Shown piece by piece: positions 22,987-35,141 of a DNA stretch of 64,000 bases. This DNA comes from Cheiracanthium punctorium (Eukaryota; Arthropoda; Arachnida; Araneae; Cheiracanthiidae), in assembly GCA_038373885.1 (NCBI GenBank), contig JAWZYV010019936.1, positions 701,366-765,365 on the forward strand, in the 5' to 3' direction. The position numbers and the translations under genes were made by a program. Below the pieces are notes generated by a model. That model was not told the DNA's origin and made no database searches. It was given only the letters and a program-made list of their open reading frames with translations. Positions within the stretch are counted from its first letter, which is position 1. Every line of letters begins with the position of its first letter.

Positions 22987-22988
<2 letters not shown>
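22499..22988 (+). repeat. 3' LTR
   Basis: Nearly identical to the 5' LTR; differences include one extra 5-bp cccct unit, one single-base deletion (gagtcacg for gagtccacg) and about five substitutions. It is followed immediately by the continuation of the (TA)n target. Confidence 0.93.
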
Positions 22989-22989
<1 letters not shown>

Positions 22990-23035
<46 letters not shown>

Positions 23036-23058
23036 CTATATATATATATATATATATA
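22990..23058. repeat. (TA)n microsatellite
   Basis: About 34 TA units with one AC interruption. It is probably the 3' part of the (TA)n tract into which the LTR element inserted. Confidence 0.95.
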
Positions 23059-23284
23059 GTTAAATCCACATTTTATTTCTTCTGTTTGGTTCCTTATCAA
23101 AATTTTGTGTTCTTATTTCTGTTATAGTAACTGTAAAAATTGTAAAAAAAGAAAAATAACTGTTTAAAAAATGTTAATGGTTCTACCCAGTTCGTTGCCG
23201 GAATGGTGGCGTAGCTGGGTAGTAAAATCCATCCTTTAAGAGTAATATTTAAAGCCTTAAACTTAATAGGTAGGCTGCTCACAG

Positions 23285-24034
23285 AGGTTAGATTGACCAT
23301 AATGTGTATTGAAAATCATTTGAGTGTTCCTGTAGCAAAACTATAAATGATAAAGACACTTCTTTTACGGAGAAATTCATTTTGTAACCCTAAACAGCAT
23401 ACATCACTTCTGAGTCGTTTGAAATAGCCTAATACCTCTAAAATACGCTTTAATGAATTTCGGCCCTTAGAGCGTAATGTATTTAGAATCTTTTGGGCGG
23501 TCCTGTAGATAAACTATCCTGTCGAATGAGACCGAAAGGGGAGGTGCACAACTAGATGTTACAGCAATCCTAAATATAAAATTCTAACATTCTACGACCA
23601 ATAGCTTTTGTGATATGCGAGTTTGATTAATTTCGCCCCATAGAGCGTAGTAATTCGAATCTTTTGGGCGGTCCTGTAGATAAACCATCCAGTCGATTGG
23701 GACCAAAAGGGGAGGTGCACAACTACATGTTAGAACAATCCTAAATATAAAATTCCAACATTCTACGACCAATAGTTTTTGAGATATGCGAGTTATATAC
23801 AAACGTACGTACGTACAGACGGCATGGAAAAACTGTTCAAAATAGACTCGCCGTTGGTCAAAATGGGTTGCAGACGCATTAATATCATCGTGCATGCTAG
23901 CGTACGATACGGTGCATCGAAAAGTTTCTTAAAATTAAATTCAAAGTTAATCAAAATTAGATTTTTCGTCGAAATTTGGCCCCGATTTTTTTCAGGATCA
24001 CATTACTTCCTCATACTCCGTACAAGGAAGTAAA
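23285..24034 (+). repeat. monomer-built repeat, right-hand copy
   Basis: Starts with a core unit (cataatgtgtattgaaaatc...gtgttcctgtag), then two units 177 bp apart (agagcgta at 23469 and 23644) with 'tcttttgggcggtcctgtag' and 'ggggaggtgcacaacta'. An ACGT-rich stretch (acgtacgtacgtacagacgg, 23803-23822) and a tail ending cgtacaaggaagtaaaaa (24017-24034) follow. The tail end is the inverse of the acttccttgcacg start seen at 18058, which suggests inverted termini. It may be the other half of the 18058-19094 copy split by the LINE and LTR element. Confidence 0.8.
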
Positions 24035-26833
24035 AATCAATAAATCTCTAATAAATATTATGACTCATATTGATAAACTGGTCTTCAAAAAATCATTCTC
24101 AGAGAAAACAGTTATTCAGAATAGACAAATATTTATCAGCGCTGAAAAAGACTGAGCTGTTTAATAAACGTTATTAACCATTAATCCAAAAACACGGAAA
24201 ATGAAAGACGAGAAATACGTTCAAAACACAATATCATTTCCGTTATCATATACTTTTTCGCACATATTGTCACAGTTATTACTATATTAATCACACTGAC
24301 CATGTTTAATATCTTTAATATATTTTTCCTCTAATGGAACATCCAGTCTAAGCTCTATATAAATCATCATCAAAGACACTATACAAACAAAAGGAACCTG
24401 TAAAAATAAAATTATGTTAGTTTTTACATCATCCATTAATATTTTTACACTTACGTAGAAAGTTTTTGTTATTTGATCAATAAAAGTACTAGCAATTTGG
24501 TAATTATTCATTTTTTGGGGGAAGAATCTTTTCGGAGTGGCGGGTAAAGTACCTTCCTGTGTGTGTGTGTGTGTGTAAAGCTCTTAATGGACGAATTATT
24601 TACTTATTTTTATAAACATAAGTTATGTTTTTGTATTTTGTTTTTATTTCTTGGTTTTCAACTATTGGCAGTAATGACACTTCTCCATATTTTATAATGC
24701 CGTATATTATTTCATTTTCGCTGATGTATGTGTGAAGCATTGATTTTAAAAGAGAGTACTCCTTCATACAGGTCGGTTATGATTAAAATACCTGTATAAA
24801 CAAGATTCTATACCTTAAATGGGAGAAAGGATTTAAACCAAATTTGATATATAGACTGCATGAGATCCGTTCAAAAATTGTAATAAAGTTTTTAAAGTGT
24901 TCATCAGGTGATGCTTTTTATCGAAAAAACAGAAAAATTGAACAATGGAAATGACTAACTCGAAATGTTCAAACAATTTCAACCTTTATTCAATAACTTT
25001 TGACCATTTATTGACTAATTTAGGTCATTTCTTGAACTGAATTCTCATGCAAAGAGATATCGAGTGAACATTTCTTAAACTAAACATTTTGTAGAACATC
25101 TTTATGTGCATCTTGTGTACAGTCCTTGTGACAAAGTTTTTGGCCATCTGCTATCCCGTTTCACTATCTAATAATGGTTATATAGAAAGTTTAATTATAA
25201 CCACCCTATACACTTTCTTTTTTTTTTTTTTTTTTAGTGTAATGAAAAGTAGTGCTTGACACATTCTTAGGAAGTTGATTGGTATGACTGCATGTGATTG
25301 CTAAAAAATTCATAATGTTCAGTTTTATTGTTTAAGCTTATAACATTTCAAACGTGAAACGCTAGCACAATACTGATCCAACATTTGTTTATCGGTGAGA
25401 ATTTCCAATGTAGCGCTAATATTGTCTTTATAGTGCATTTGCAATATTTTTAGTCGACTGCCAGATTCCACAGTATCAGTGATTATTGGAAATATTGTAC
25501 AACATTTGGAATTCATTGAAAATCTTTCCAACTTGCTAAAAAATTAAACAATATTTTTAAAATGTCAAGACACCAATATTGATGTAAATTTACTTCCAGT
25601 TTTGTCGTAATATTGCTCTTAAAATGTAATATCATGTTCACTTATTTTTAGACCATACTCGCTAAATATTTCTGGAAGTTACGAACTGCAAACAAACTAG
25701 TTACTGGACTGCGCTTTTAAATTCTAAACATGTCGCGTTACGTTTAATTTTTTTTTCTTCTTTCTTTCCAGATTCGTTTAACTTTAACTTCAACCTTTTT
25801 TTCTTCCTACTTTCCACTTGAATTTTCTGAGTCAACTCATTAGGAAAACAAAAAGAAAATAGAGATCTAAAAGAAAGGAATGGGAGAATTGAACAGACGG
25901 AAAACAATTCCTTTATGCTCAACCACGGATAAGGCTGCAGCGTGAGAGGCAATTACACAGAGCTACATTCCCAGTCACTGAAATGGCAATAAAACTTTAC
26001 GTTTTGTGGTTCGAATACTCTAGTACCTTTTAATGAATACCTTAGACTAATGCATTTCCTTTTAATCTGGGAAATAAGTACGGAGTTTTAATCTAAGATG
26101 TGCGCGTCGGATCCTGTTAATATCAAACGGGATGTTATTAGATTTTCATTTGCAAGATGTTTGCCAAGAAAATTGTCGGCACCATTTTATTAATCCTGGT
26201 AGTCAAAAGAAGAAGTGTATATTATTAGCAATGTATTGATTTTGCGAAACGATTTCTAAGTGAAGTAACTAAGAAATATTTTCATCAATACCATTTTAAT
26301 GCTAAATGTCTGCATTTTCACTGCTTATTGTTCAATCCAGTAACACATACGAGGGGACATCTTCTATAGAGAACAATGCAAACATAACTTATTTTTCGAC
26401 CCAATACATGTTCTAATTCATACTTATAAAGCAAGATAGCAGCACTAGTTCGAATAAAATGTACTATGAATGACATTTGTAATCAATATTTTGTCCTAAT
26501 TGTGCTGTTCGCTTTTAACGCCCGTATTCACGAGAGCGAGTTTTTCCCCAGAATATTCGTGAATCCTTCAATCCGCAGTGGAAGACAATCCGTGAATTGT
26601 CCACACATCTCTTTCCTGCTTATTCACAAGGTCGACTCCTACTGTCCGCAGATAATACCTGGCTTTGGAGGATAAAGTAGATAGAGCTCGCTATGATTCG
26701 CCAGGGAGCACGACGTGCTTGGGCGGGGAGAGGTTGCCGGGGCACCAAAACCAGTTCAAATTCTCTGACAACTCTCTCTCAACCTCTGGTCGAGGTTGGG
26801 ATCAGTGGGAGATCAAGCGCAGATTATTTGTAA
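24035..26833. other. AT-rich stretch with microsatellites, no supported gene
   Basis: Contains (GT)n at 24559-24576 and poly-T at 25211-25235. Around 26500-26900 there is a GC-richer patch with no recognised protein in any frame. Confidence 0.5.
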
Positions 26834-26892
26834 CAATTTTGTGCCAAATCCCCAGATCCCCAGATCGACAATTTTGTGCCAAATCCCCAGAT
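26834..26892 (+). repeat. 35-bp tandem duplication
   Basis: The block caattttgtgccaaatcccc followed by agat occurs at 26834 and 26869, an exact short tandem duplication. Confidence 0.9.
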
Positions 26893-27436
26893 GATTGATT
26901 CACAGATAATCGCGACTGGTGAATACCACAGTAAATGTCATGTAGTAATCACGGCCACAAGCCGCAAAAATAAATAAATAAAGTAAAATTAAATTAAATT
27001 AAAATTGGTTAAATATTAGTTAAAACGTAAATAAATATCAAAAAATTTCTAAAATATTTTCTTAGGAAAATATTGTATAAATATTTTCCGCAAATATTTC
27101 TTATATTATAAATATGTAAGTGATATTTTCCATTTTTTTACTAGGAAACTTATAAAATTAGATGTATCATTTCTGCATTTTTTTAAGTTTCAAAAACAAA
27201 CCAATTTGACCTAATCTTTTAAAAGATTGATTTCTATGGTAAAACACATCAGGAATGTTCGATTTTTACACTATAAATATAAGTGACTTTTCTGGTGGTC
27301 AGTTTTCTTCTAAATTAATGAATTTTAAATGTTACAGTTAAAATTGGACAAAAACTCAAAATTTGTAAACAAATTCCTTAACATTATTATTGCTTACACT
27401 ATACTAGAGATTAACGAGAGTCACGTTTGAAAACAA

Positions 27437-27512
<76 letters not shown>

Positions 27513-28849
27513 AAATAGCTAAACTTGCAAAGTTACGTAATATGGAATTCCAAGTAAAACAATTAAGTGATAGCACATAATAACAATTAAAAAACTGAAA
27601 CCATGAAATAATAATTGATAATCCACAGGCTAAAAATATTGTAAAAAACAGAGCTATCAAAGCTAAAGAGAAGTGGGAAAACAAGCCAGGTGAGAACACG
27701 TGGGCTTAAGCCTAACTTTACGAACCCAAGCAGTGAAGTGGAGATGGAGTGGAAAATTGAAATGGAGTACTCCATTTTCAAGCACCACCGTACTCACATT
27801 TCAATTTAAAGAAAAAACAAAAATAGCTAGGTTTCTACAGGTTACCTGACAAAAGGAGTCGCTTTACGTAAGCTGGTGTAGGACCATAGCTTTAAGTTAA
27901 AAAACCAGCATGGATGCTAACTTAAGATGAAGGTGGAAGCACAGACAAGACTAGAAATCGATGCCAACCGAGAAAATTAATCGTCAAAATTAAAAACAGC
28001 TAGAGCCAAGTAGTAAAAAGTAGGAGAAAGAAAAACAGACAAAATGCTGCCAAAACCATGTTAATTTATCAAGAAATTCAGATAAGGGAAGGGAAAAAGA
28101 TAAATAAATAATAAATATTTTTAAAAAAAAAGAAAGAAAAACTCGAGTATAGCTAACCTATTAGCAACGTAGTACAAGCTTTAATAGCTAAGAAGTACTA
28201 AGGAAAGATTGTAAAAGGAATTAAGGGAAAAATAAATAAATAAATAAACTAGCTACATTTTCCAGGCTTATTACTACAAGATGAGCAGTGATAAACATTT
28301 AGGTAAGCAAAAATCATAAGCACTTTTCATTCAAGTTAAAAAGAAAGTCATTTTTAGCCAGTAGGAAAAATATGATCATTTTTATAAAATACTAAATCAC
28401 TGGGGTTATTCAATGAAGGGTGAATCAGTATTAAATGCTCTAAGAAAAATCCCCTCCACCATATAATGACTGTTCTAAATAGCAGGCATTCAAATAAATA
28501 TTGTCGCACAAAAGTGTTTTAATTTAATTTCTTTCCAGTATTTCATACATAAGAAAATTAAAGACAGATATAAAATGCATGGATTTTTTAGAAGTATTTC
28601 TCTTTAAAAGATATTTAATAATAATTTGCTTTCTAAATAAATACGTCCCAAATTTAATTATACATTTTTTTTTTCAGTGCAGTATTGAAAAATAGCTGAA
28701 AACAGAAACGAAATGGTATTCTTTTTAAATAGTAAAACAGCATTTCAAACTACTTATAAAAACTTTAGATTTTACGGACTCTAAAAAAAATGTGAAGTAA
28801 CAGCTTTGCTAAAGAATCATTTATATATACCTGATAAAAAAAAGAGCAA
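26893..28849. other. AT-rich stretch, nothing recognised
   Basis: Holds a long (TA)n microsatellite and A-rich low-complexity sequence (28080-28250). No gene is seen. Confidence 0.5.
27439..27507. repeat. (TA)n microsatellite
   Basis: About 33 uninterrupted TA units. It generates a spurious isoleucine/tyrosine-rich minus-strand frame. Confidence 0.95.
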
Positions 28850-29330
28850 GTAAATACGCTACCTACAGCTTTTTACAGTTAAAATGTTCAAAATGGGAAA
28901 TGCCGATAGCAATTTCGTTTCCCATTTTATTTCCTGAGTGACTACCAGAGGCATTCCAGACACTTCTTAAAAGAAGTAAAAAAGTATCCGATCTCATAAT
29001 TTATACTTAAATCGAAATGCATAAAACTTACATCATCAAGAAAGACTGAAATTCCAAAAAAGAACGAACGAGAAATTGCCGTGTCCCTAGAGGAGCGGCA
29101 TTTTCAATTTTGTTTCAATTACAGCAGAACTTTGAAGAATAATGTAAAAGATAAATAATAAAAAAAAGTAATTTCGGAAGCCTATAAAAACTGAAGCAGA
29201 TGAGCACTTTTTCTAATGATACATGAAATATTTTACACCTAGATAATGTTAAGTAAGTTTTGCGTTCTGGTATCAAACCACTGTTATAACCAGTCTTTGA
29301 TTTAAACAATTTTCTCTAGCTTTTTGCACG
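28850..29330 (+). repeat. dispersed repeat family C, copy 1
   Basis: Aligns in direct orientation with 33690-34140. Shared blocks in order: attttatttcctgagtgac, catcttaaaa, 'ctcataatttatac.taaat.g.aatgcat', 'catcaagaaagac.gaaattcca', 'cattttcaattt.ctttcaatta' and 'agataa.g.taagtaa.ttt'. No coding or TIR is seen; the class is unknown. Confidence 0.8.
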
Positions 29331-31149
29331 ATAAAACACACAAAAATTTCAAAACAATATTTATTTGTATAAATAAAATAGTAAATTCAGGCATTTTTAT
29401 TTTCATTTTATAAGCATTTGTATACTAGTTTGAATAGAATTTTCTTCTGGTGTACGGACTTTTAGCTTAGGCATAAATTATAATGTGATTAATGTGAAAT
29501 TTGCAAATAATAATATTTTTTAGTTTCTACGACAATCATCCTAATAGAGCTTAGCAAAACAAAGCATGATACATATTTACCAAACATTCTTGTTCGTCGG
29601 TAGCTATTTTTGGGTATATTAAAAGCTTGCAAAAATATTGTCCTAATATGGGCTAGTAATACCTCATATATAATATCATTTGTTTGGAAATATTTTTAAT
29701 GTAACACTGTTGAAAATATTCAAGTATGTGAGGAAATTTTTGAATATTCTCAATCAGTTTCACATGTGGTACAATCCTAGTGTTTGATTGCAAATATTTC
29801 AAGTGTTGCTTAAATATTTGAAGAGAAGCAATATTAGCTCAATATTACACTAATTTTTCTTACCACTGTAAATTGATGTAATTACATATTCATCTATTAG
29901 TGGTATGTAATATTAGAAGGACAAAGAAACAATTGACGAAATTAGCTTGTATTTTCTTGGTGAAAACATTCCGAGGAGGAAACAAATAAAATCAATCCGT
30001 GGCAAATGCATCAATAGCAAAATATTTCTCTACGTAATTGAAGTCTCCAGAAAAACAATCTTCTAAGTGGATTCTTTATCAAAATCAATCGCAAAGTCAA
30101 CTGCTAGTCTCTCAAGAAGTCAATGATGAAAGTGAATCCTAATGGGTGAAGTTCTGGGGTAAGCATCAAATATCCAGTGGTGTAAATACAGAAAGGCATG
30201 TCATGTCAAATTCCAATGGGAATGGCAAAAATGAAATTAATTTAAAGCATTGTAAAACAACACACATGAAAAAAAAGCTACAGAAAAAAAGATACTTCCA
30301 TAACATGAGGTGGATCCTTTGTATATATCCGTCATGTGTCTTAAAGTTTTTAATTAATTTTCCTTTAAACATCACACTTTTTTGTGTTTTTTTTTTAATT
30401 CAAAGGATCATTCAAACATGAATTTTGTCTCCTGATTCATACAATAGATATGTATTCTTGTATTTCTGGACTACTGGAAATTTGTTATTGACAAGTATTG
30501 AGAAGGGCAAAACACTGCATCAGAATCAAGCTGAAATTTTAAACTCACTGCCCAAGGGTACCTGATTTCTAGAGATTGTACCACCAAATAGGTATCCTAT
30601 TCATGTTTTCTACATGCATGATAAGAATAATACGCAAGTGTAAAATATAAACCAATCGTTAATTAGTCAATGCTTTATTTCACTGCAATGTCCGTGCATA
30701 TAACCATATAACAATAATAATTATTTTTCAAAAGGGAGTCAAACATGAATTGAAATAAAATTACGAAGAACGACTTACGTTTATTTTTCATCGGCTTCCA
30801 ATACTCTAAACTACGACATTGTCAATGATATCGCACTGTTTTTATTTCCTTTTTTTTTAGTTAATATAATTTTAATTGTGCATCCCTTGCACACTTCACT
30901 GTCTTACTTTTAAATATACTCCATCGCACCAAGATAAGTTGTTTAAGTTAAATACACAAAAAAAGATATGCGCTAGTCTCAATAAATTCTTGCTCATTCA
31001 AAAAATTTTAGAGGGTGCTTTTTTAACTAAATAATCTAACTGAATCAAGGAAAATAATATGTTTGATTAACCATTTTTTTTACATGAATACGTCTTTAAA
31101 CTTGCTTACATATTGGGAGGCAATTCAGAAAACCGATGAAAACAAAATC
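29331..31149. other. AT-rich stretch, nothing recognised
   Basis: Frames at 30146-30421 (+) and 30166-30375 (-) overlap each other and show no domain. The last few hundred bases may belong to the decayed 5' part of the Helentron that follows. Confidence 0.45.
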
Positions 31150-31154
31150 GGAGG

Positions 31155-31750
31155 ATACAGTTTGATGTTGCATCTACATATTACTACAGAGACATACAAT
31201 TCCGCCAATTGTACTTTGATCGGTTACAAGAATCACAGCGAAGCTGCTATAACGTCTACATTGACGTTGAGCATGGCATAGTGAACGGCGAGATTGGTGT
31301 GTTATAGAACATAGAGCTGGTCACTGAAGACGATCACTTTGCAGAGTTAGAGGCACAGACCGAACCGTCATCTGTGGTCACATATAAACAGCGACTCAGA
31401 CTATGGATTGAATACCCGCTCGAGATGATGTTCCAGTCGACTCAGAGCTAAGCCACATGTAATCTGCAAGCATGAGGTTCTCGACTTCAAGTGGACATCG
31501 ATAACAACGTGCAGTACCAACATACCACTCGGTCAGACGATCAAATGCGGCCGAATATAGTTTCCCATCTTGCCAGCGTGTACGATCACTATACAAATCT
31601 CAGGGAGACACTTTCGATCGATTCGTGTATCAGTATGAGAAATCGCAGCTAAACCAAGTAGTTTATGAGGCTCTAAATCAAGTCACATTGTTAGATGGCC
31701 TTCATATTATGAATGCCCGAAGTGAATTCACATTTTATCATGGATTCTTC
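31155..31750 (+). pseudogene. PIF1-like helicase C-terminal remnant (Helentron)
   Basis: Read across frames, four landmarks appear in order. 'CYNVYIDVEHGIVNGEIGVL' (about 31237-31302) corresponds to the 'N.D...GL.NG..G.L' segment of PIF1-type helicases. 'LRLWIEYPLEMM' lies near 31400. 'FPILPACTITIQ' (about 31560-31595) is motif V ('P..PA.AITIHK'). 'SQGDTFDRFVYQYEKS' continuing to 'LNQVTLLDGLHI' (about 31600-31710) corresponds to motif V/VI ('SQG.TFD..VY......ALSRVT...GL'). In motif VI the conserved Arg of 'SRVT' is replaced by Gln (NQVT). Stops at about 31303 and 31448 and frame changes show it is dead. Confidence 0.82.
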
Positions 31751-31869
31751 CAGGCGTCTCCTACAGTTGGAGAGATTGGAAATGAGTACCAATGACTGGG
31801 CCAACATTCGCTGCCGACGTTAGTCACACAAGTTAAAAAGTTTTCTGATAATGTACCTGATCAGGGGGT

Positions 31870-32560
31870 TATTTTATACTTATCACCGCCATTAATGCAC
31901 AAAGCGTCGTCGCTCCCTCAGAATACATCTCTACCGATTCCATCATCAACCGATCTGATTACTTGGCAATTAGCGAGACGTGGATGGAAGATTTCAACCA
32001 TTGCAGGATCCTCGTTTTGATCTGATATCATATCGGAACATCGCTAAGAGCAGAAAAATTGCAACTACATCATCGGCTGCGGTATCATCATCATCAAGTT
32101 ACATAGCCGCCGGAGGAGTCGCCATATATCGCAACCTCAATGGCTTCACTGATTGTAACAGAGTTGACATTGACATTTCCGAGATAATTTGCCGATCAAA
32201 TTCCAAAGGTTGGTGATGTCTGTCTAGTAAGCGTAACAGTCAATGTCATCTTCAATTCATATTCGACTGTGTGTACATCCATCCGGGCACAGCATTAACA
32301 GAAATTATGTACTGATTTTATGTTACAATCACTGTTAAATTATTCTAAAAACTTCCTTAAGATTATACCCGAATACGAGCCAGACATCACCACAACAATC
32401 ATGTAGGTCGGAGACTTTAATGTCTCGCTGGAACTCTCGTTGCTTGACTTTGTGCTCAGCTAATTTAATTTGTCTTACATTGAAACTTCTCCAACAACGC
32501 TAGGTAATACCTGATTTGATTTATTTTTTACAGAAATCTCGATGTATCCTGTATGCCATT
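31870..32560 (+). pseudogene. EEP-type endonuclease remnant (Helentron)
   Basis: Landmarks in order: 'INAQSVVAPSEYI' (the family's 'N.RSL'), 'SDYLAISETWMEDF' (the 'L.ISETWL' motif, about 31955-31995), then after a frame change 'DPRFDLISYRN' and 'AAGGVAIYRNL' (the 'GGVAIYV' strand, about 32105-32140), 'VGDFNVSLE' (catalytic 'GDFN', about 32407-32434), and 'SPTTLGNT.FDLFF' (the 'TT..GT.ID.VF' motif, about 32490-32530). The order and spacing match AP-endonuclease-like domains of CR1-type LINEs and Helentrons. The linkage to the helicase favours Helentron. Several stops and frame changes make it non-functional. Confidence 0.82.
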
Positions 32561-33689
32561 TGTTTCGTACTTTTCGATAAGACGTATCATTAATAAAGTT
32601 ATAACACATTAATTATTTGTTTACTTGATTTCTTTCCCGAACCCCATGAAACTCAAAGAAAATATTACTCTTTACGTACACTTTTTCAAGTAAAACACGC
32701 AGACATATCCACGCCACAGATACATCTCCCTATTTCTTAGTCAACAAAATTATCAGAATTAAGAATGCCCGAATATCAGTTTAATGAATAATCTGCCTAA
32801 TATCAGTTTAATGAATTCAGCAAAACGCTTTTTCTTTTCAGTGGTAACCACTGAAATCGCAGAAACAGAACGCAGTTAATTCCTTTCCTCCTGAATTTAG
32901 CATCAGTTCTCTGCATCGTTCTTCAATGTCAGTGAAAAAGGCAACGTTTCGAATAAACGATTTGCAACGAAGATGGTAATCAAAGGCCTATGACACGAAT
33001 CAAATCAGACCACAAAATGGAAATATCTTAACACAGTGTCTCGGAGATAATGGGAACAGATGAAATTTTGTAACTAATGCCCATAAAAAAAGATTTTATC
33101 TCGACGAAAATTTGCTTTAAAGCATAAAAATTGAAGCCCCCCCCCCCTAATGACCGGGTAAACTGCCGTCTACGGGCTTGGCCAGTACGAAGGTTGGAGA
33201 TGTTGACCATTTTATTATGGAGACGTGTAATAGGTAGGCCAACGATTCCTTTTTTGAGTGATCTTCTCATATTGAACCAGTTTTAGATGAGAGATCTAGC
33301 ACCTGGGTTGGCACTTTCAGTAGCGTTTAAACGTGGAGGATATTAGAGACGCCCCATATTTCACTTGCATTAGCACTCTTTAGCGTACACTATCCCACAG
33401 CAGTCCAGTCGAGGCAGGTTGTCATACACTTGTAAGCGCTCTGTTTTCCATAAAATTCTGATTTTCAAGCCTCTTCTAAGCACATCTGGTTCATTTTAGA
33501 AAGATATTCGCCGTTAATTAAATTTCTAATGTAACTTTTCTCAACACAGCACTCGGTACTATCTTATAAACAATAACAAAATGTTCTTAATTTTAAAAAA
33601 AATTCTCGGACTCATAAAAATAATAAAGAAATTTTCTTTAGCCGTGTTTTCACAGACGCTCTAAAAATGCAACGGTACACATCCGCACT
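32561..33689. other. AT-rich stretch, nothing recognised
   Basis: May include the non-coding 3' end of the Helentron. A short duplicated word (atatcagtttaatgaat at 32774 and 32801) and a C run at 33136-33146 are the only structure. Confidence 0.5.
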
Positions 33690-34140
33690 AAAGAATCTTA
33701 GAAAATTAATAACGCTACACGAAGCTCTCTCCTGAAATGCTCTCGAAATAAAAAATGTCGATAGAAATTTTCCTGCATTTTATTTCCTGAGTGACAAGCA
33801 AAGTCTTTCAGACGCATCTTAAAAAGAAAAGCGATCTCAGCTCATAATTTATACGTAAATAGGAATGCATACACGATACATTATCAAGAAAGACCGAAAT
33901 TCCAACAAGAACGAATCCGAACAATCCGTTTGTTCCCACAGGGGAAGAGGCATTTTTCAATTTTCTTTCAATTACTGAGAAGGTTGAAGAATAATTCAGG
34001 AGATAATTGAGAATGCCGATAAAATAGAAGTTGAACATTATTTTAAGGATACATTTGACTATTTTACGCTCAGATAAAGCTAAGTAAATTTTAATATCAG
34101 ACCATAACTGCAGCAGTAAAAGGTCGGATTTAAAGAATTT
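33690..34140 (+). repeat. dispersed repeat family C, copy 2
   Basis: Diverged direct copy of 28850-29330 at a distance of about 4.85 kb. Confidence 0.8.
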
Positions 34141-34498
34141 CCTTTAATGTGTTACGGCATTTAATTTGGAATTCTAACTAAAAAATAATCTAATAACTGT
34201 TTCCGTGAATTCTTAATTGAAAATTCAGCTTTTCTAGTCGAAATTTTTTAAGATAAGTTTATCATCATATACATCGATTCAGTCTTATGCTATCAACTCT
34301 AAAAACTTGCATGAAACTTACAATTAATATTAGTATTGCTAAATTCATGACTTAATACCTGTCACAGCATTACATACTCTTCATTAATTTAGAGTTACAG
34401 TTTCATGTAACCTATTTGAATGATATATATGGTTTTCAAAAATAAGCCAAAATAATTGATTGAAGTAACGAAACACCTTTGATAGCTGGTGGATCATG

Positions 34499-34675
34499 CA
34501 GGGGAGTAGCCAGGAAATGATTTCAGGGAGTGATGTGAAATATCGGTCTGTACTAATAGACGAAATTTATGTACGAAGAAAAAAAAACGAATGATCATTC
34601 TAACTATTCTGAGAAAATTCGAAGGGGAATATATCGCGATATCCCTCTTCCCACAGGTTCAAGCTACGTCCTTTG
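34499..34675. mobile_element. hAT-type miniature element (old copy)
   Basis: The left end caggggagtagccaggaaat and a degenerate right end (aagctacgtcctttg) are inverted. The interior words 'taatagacgaaatttatg' and 'gcgatatccct' match the better-preserved member at 41502-41672. No clear 8-bp target duplication remains. Confidence 0.65.
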
Positions 34676-35141
34676 TTCTTGGAACAGAATGATTTTGTTC
34701 AACTAAATAAAAATTTGGTTACTACGTTATTTTATTCAGCCAACCAAATTGGTGGTTTAAAGCTTCATTTGTAAGTCTAATTAATTTATCTATCCATTAA
34801 AATTTTCTTTTATATCTTACCGTTTTTGTGTATGCTCAAATTGAATTTGAAACAATTCACTATCAGTCTTATTTTACTTTCTTACTTTTTTTCCTGTGAC
34901 ATATTTGGTAAGGCAATCAAAATCGCTTTCGTGTTCTTGATAAAATGCAATAAAAAGTAAATATGTACCTTTACTCACATTTTTCTTTTATAACAAGCTG
35001 TATTGCTTATTTCACTAGCCAAGGTTGAAGTTTAGCATAATGTTTTCACCTTTTCTGCTGTATACTTCGTTTCTTTTAAGAGTTGTCCGCATTTATATTT
35101 TCAGAGCTAGATCATTTCCATATTTCTCTCTAACATTGTCC
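34676..35141. other. AT-rich stretch, nothing recognised
   Basis: No gene or repeat boundary is seen. Confidence 0.5.

Larger units (their letters stand above)
19879..22988 (+). mobile_element. non-autonomous LTR retrotransposon
   Basis: Two direct repeats, 19879-20364 (486 bp) and 22499-22988 (490 bp), both start TGTAATG and end CTCA and differ by about five substitutions and two indels. The interior of 2134 bp carries no recognisable gag, protease, RT, RNase H or integrase. A G-rich polypurine-like tract (cgggggggata, 22487-22497) sits directly before the 3' LTR. After the 5' LTR the sequence aatagtcgacaggatgac may be a degenerate primer-binding site; no clear tRNA match is seen. It is inserted in a (TA)n microsatellite, so the target duplication cannot be read. 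It would need enzymes from an autonomous partner. The superfamily is undecided. Confidence 0.9.
31150..32560 (+). mobile_element. Helentron (Helitron2-type) remnant, 3' coding half
   Basis: A PIF1-type helicase C-terminus is directly followed by an exonuclease-endonuclease-phosphatase (EEP) domain, the order known for Helentron-type rolling-circle transposons. It is less AT-rich than its surroundings. The Rep nuclease and helicase N-terminus (Walker A/B) are not seen upstream, and the terminal hairpin or 3' end could not be located. Confidence 0.8.

Noticed and set aside
27421..27699. 92-codon minus frame
   Set aside because: Half of it is translated (TA)n microsatellite.
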